Origin: Cheiracanthium punctorium | Taxonomy: Eukaryota > Arthropoda > Arachnida > Araneae > Cheiracanthiidae | Length of the DNA stretch: 64,000 nt | Direction: 5' to 3' | Assembly: GCA_038373885.1 (NCBI GenBank) | Contig: JAWZYV010014418.1 | Location: 1,054,001-1,118,000 of the forward strand | Part shown: piece by piece, positions 60,867 through 64,000 of the stretch | How positions within the stretch are numbered: the first letter of the stretch is position 1 | Layout of the letters: each line of letters opens with the position of its first letter | Made by a program: the position numbers and the translations under genes | Notes under the pieces: generated by a model | Seen by the model: only the letters and a program-made list of their open reading frames with translations | Databases searched by the model: none | Told to the model about the DNA's origin: nothing

Positions 60867-63286
60867 TTTAAAATAATAAAATAAATAATGAAGGACTAAT
60901 AATAAATAATTAAAAGTATAAAATTAATTGTCTAATTCTTATAAAATGTATCATATATTTAAAAATTTAGTTATCTTTATTATACACGCATATATATGTT
61001 GTGCGTGTGTGTTTCGTTTTCCGCGAATAGTTAAGTTGTGTTATCGTAAATTTTCACATTTTCCAGGCGAGTTGAAAAGAATCGTGACTTGGTGTTTGAA
61101 ATGCAATTTCGTACTTAATATATTTTCTGCTGGACTGCTACTTCGTTGGATGAACGTGAGGGGAAATTGAAATCGCTGTAAAAACACACTGCGCAACAGT
61201 TGCATGTAATGTAATCGTCTGCTGCGTTTAAGTTTTAGAGCAGTTATTATGGTGCATAAATCTATTTGATTTGTTAAATTAAGTAAAAAATTTGTGTTCT
61301 GGCCATTAATGCTAGTTTCTATTTTAAGTAGCGAGAATCGCACATTTAAAACTCGGTAGAAAAGAAAAGTTTTACTGATGTGCCAGTTATAATAAATTAT
61401 TTAATTATTGAAACTAAATTAGAGAAATTTGAGCTTTAAACGACTTACTATTATGATAAAGTGAATATATTTAAATCACTTTGACAGAAAGAAAGGGATT
61501 TTATCAAGCTGTTTATGAACATTGAATCTTCTATTTATTTTATACATTTTATTCAATTTTTTTTAAATATTTTTTTGCTTTGCTTTTAAAATACTCACAT
61601 TTTATGTGTATATTATTGGCTTTATTTACTTATTTATTTATTAGTATTCAGTTATCAATGAGAAAATATTCAAACTTTTAATTTTTTGCACCACCATTAT
61701 AAAAAAAATTGTTTATATACATACACGGCAATTGAGTTATTCAGATCTTCGTTTGCTTTCTTATTCCATCTTAGAGCATGCACCTACATTCTTTAGAAAA
61801 AAAATCTGTTAATTAAAATTGCTCTTTATTAGTGCACGTTTCGGTTATCCATTTTTTAATTAGCGAAAGAATTACTGAAAATAGATGCTTCTGAAATTGC
61901 CTACCAATGAAACTACTGTTTATGTGCATCCAGTAAATTAATTTTCTTTGCTAGTTACGTAGTTCGCAAGATACGGAAGCCATATGAGAGATTTCTTTTC
62001 ATTTTCTCCAACGTCGTTCAATATAAGGTTCCGAATGAGAAATGCAGACTTATCTTTGTGTTATTGGAAAATATGAAAGCTAGCGTGTCGTCTTTGAATT
62101 AAAAAAACGGGATGTCTGGAAGCGGCTACGTGTATGCACAATGATAGAACGTTTAATTTTAATTAAATGACCAAGCGATAGATTTCACAGTTGCATTTAA
62201 ATTTTTACTCTGATAGAATCTTGCTACTCTTTTTACTTTGTTTATTCTGTTCTTTTTTTACGGAAAATGAAATTTTAATTGCATACTAAATAATTGAGAT
62301 ATATATATATATATATATATAACTAATAAGTAAAACACAAAACATACTGCAAATAAGACGTATCTCGCATACAAATATAACAGCTTTAAGCAAGAATTAA
62401 AAAGCACATTTTGAAAAGAAAATAAATAAAAATAAAAATAAAAAAATTAATCCAAATAAAGTGCAAGAATTAATGTGAAAATAGAATGGAACGGAAATTA
62501 TAACCACTGTCACCATCTTCAGGGACCACAAACAGTGGATTATAATTAAAAGCAAAACAAAATAGTAGGGTTTCGGTTGTGTGGCATATCAAAAGAGATA
62601 TTAACTCCACACGTTCTGGGCCCTACCCTACTATATAAAGGAAAGAAGAAATTAAAAAGATAACAAAAATTAGAAATAGCAATTATAAATCAGCATACCA
62701 GACCTTGAGCACATGGAAATCTCATTTGAACAAGTAATATGTGTTGCCAATGTTAAGAATTGTAAAAAGTGAAAAATGGTGTTGCCACAAAATAAAAGTG
62801 TATATATATATATATATACATATATAATATTATGCCTTTTTTGGATACGATTTTATGTTCATTGTTGTATTGTTGAATATATTGGACTACCATAACTGCT
62901 GTTAAATGATTGAATGATTCCTTGATTCGTAAGTTTAGCCATTTTACTATATATATAGTTTTCTTCGAATGTACTGTCAGATGGGGGTCAGTTATCCCTG
63001 AAAAGGCCTCTAGTTCTTAATAGACAAAAACAATAAGAGTAATGTTCTTACTTATTATAATTCTTGTACACAAGTTGTCAAATATTATTTAATCACTTAC
63101 ATACGCCTATGCGGAATAACCTATTTCAATAAAACATATTTTTACTCTTTAGCCTTCGTTTATAACATGTATATTCCACATTTTAGCTAATGGCGTGGAA
63201 TGAAGTATTTACCTATCTTATTTTGAGGCTGTTGGTTTTCATTTCAGTAAAGCTCTATTAAGGCTGTACTCTTTGGAAATCATGGA
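60867..63286. other. AT-rich non-coding DNA with two (AT)n tracts
   Basis: (AT)n microsatellites lie at about 62300-62322 and 62801-62820. Between them is a stretch with CCACAAACAGTGGATTATAA and GTGTGGC…TCCACAC complementarity that may be part of an unrecognised element. A 100-residue minus frame at 61041-61343 shows no motif. Confidence 0.45.
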
Positions 63287-63470
63287 ACTTTCGAACAGAT
63301 TTTTACAGAATTTAATTGCGTTAGAGACTCAAATTTAGAATGTCTCTTTACAAGTTACATTGTTCGTAATACTGCTATAGGTGGTAATTTACAATACACC
63401 TATAGCAGTTACGGAACATTCAGGAAAAAAGTTTAACATACGAAATTTTGCAATATTTCCCTAAATAAAA
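63287..63470 (-). repeat. Dispersed repeat, copy 2, with a 13-bp hairpin
   Basis: The reverse complement matches 23994-24170. It carries a perfect inverted repeat, ACTGCTATAGGTG (63371-63383) and its complement (63397-63409) around a 13-bp spacer, at the position where copy 1 has a less regular sequence. Confidence 0.78.
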
Positions 63471-63487
63471 AACTCTTCGGCCCATTT

Positions 63488-64000
63488 TTAAAGGCAATTT
63501 TTGTGCTTATAATATTTTTCTGAAATTCGCATAGAACATACAGCTTTACTGTTAGTTTTAGTCCATAATGCACCGAGTGAAGTAGCATTATTAATTTTTA
63601 GAATTAATTTAATGTTTAACAAGATTGGTTTGTTTTCAAAGCTTTTCAAAAGTCCCGTTACGGCGGCCGCTCTAACTCTATGTGTGGAACGAACACCTTT
63701 AAGTAACAAATATATGAAACCAGTCGAACTAATGTCCATGTAGAAGTCGCAATAACTGCGCGTTGTGATTAATGACATTGTAAACAGAATTAAAGCAGAG
63801 GGCTTTTTTAATTCTGATCGCGTTTGAACGATTAATGCTTTACGAATTTTACTCGTTGTTAAAGATTTTTTCAATAGCTCGTTAAAATAATTCTAGATAA
63901 TTTTTTCAATTTCTATGCTCTCTCATTCGACTTTATACATAATAGATAAATCTTTTGTGTGTGTGGTTTTTGTTAGAACCCGAAATTTTCTAAGCATCCT
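63488..64000. other. Non-coding DNA; one longer minus-strand frame of unknown meaning
   Basis: A 128-codon minus-strand open frame (63488-63874) abuts the dispersed repeat. Its product is Lys/Leu/Ser-rich with no recognised domain. It may belong to the same unclassified element or be chance. Confidence 0.35.

Noticed and set aside
62290..62830. Stretch between two (AT)n tracts as a bounded element
   Set aside because: The two microsatellites look like boundaries, but no inverted repeats, target duplication or coding remnant was found.

Overview
The window is AT-rich eukaryotic nuclear DNA, almost certainly from an arthropod and most probably a spider. The reasons are very long introns, GT-AG splice signals, tRNA-derived SINEs whose body I recognise as an arachnid-type sequence (recognition from memory, not a search), and many small DNA transposons. 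There are no bacterial operons, rRNA genes or CRISPR arrays.

One protein-coding gene is clear. It lies on the + strand and is represented by two internal exons, 37023-37338 and 37892-40348. They are separated by a 553-bp phase-0 intron with consensus splice sites. Together they encode about 924 residues of a Ser/Pro/Gln-rich, mostly disordered scaffold-type protein with a polyproline tract, a PPPY motif and a short conserved-looking SDPELKAIQ segment. A Shroom-family actin/Rho-kinase scaffold is my best guess, but the identity is not proven. The first and last exons lie outside the window, so 1-37022 and 40349-64000 are best read as introns or gene flanks.

The rest is a layered record of mobile elements. 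hAT-like elements with 8-bp target-site duplications occur as three copies of a TAGGGATGGACGCGAG family (2200-2375, 11020-11195, 46227-46412). Three more complete copies and two fragments belong to a CAGTGGCGTAGCC family. Larger hAT-like elements lie at 13372-14146, 30051-32524 and 50375-51214. A TTAA-flanked piggyBac-like element at 16301-16762 carries a long foldback.

Tc1/mariner relics include a 777-bp element with about 155-bp terminal inverted repeats (43471-44247), a related fragment (51850-52175), a MITE (3980-4243) and a broken Tc1-like transposase (28318-28985). SINEs occur at 19641-19930 (with a target-site duplication), 19515-19615, 29505-29785, 49861-50014, and probably 23625-23715 and 48600-48992.

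Tandem DNA includes an array of about five ~250-bp units (17470-18790) next to a 15-bp minisatellite (17314-17452). The same minisatellite motif recurs in inverse orientation at 21868-21914. Two unclassified dispersed repeat families are shared between distant parts of the window (8878-9310 with 60142-60866; 23994-24170 with 63287-63470). I did not find a convincing new multi-gene system. The most interesting items are the repeat families and the fast-evolving scaffold gene.
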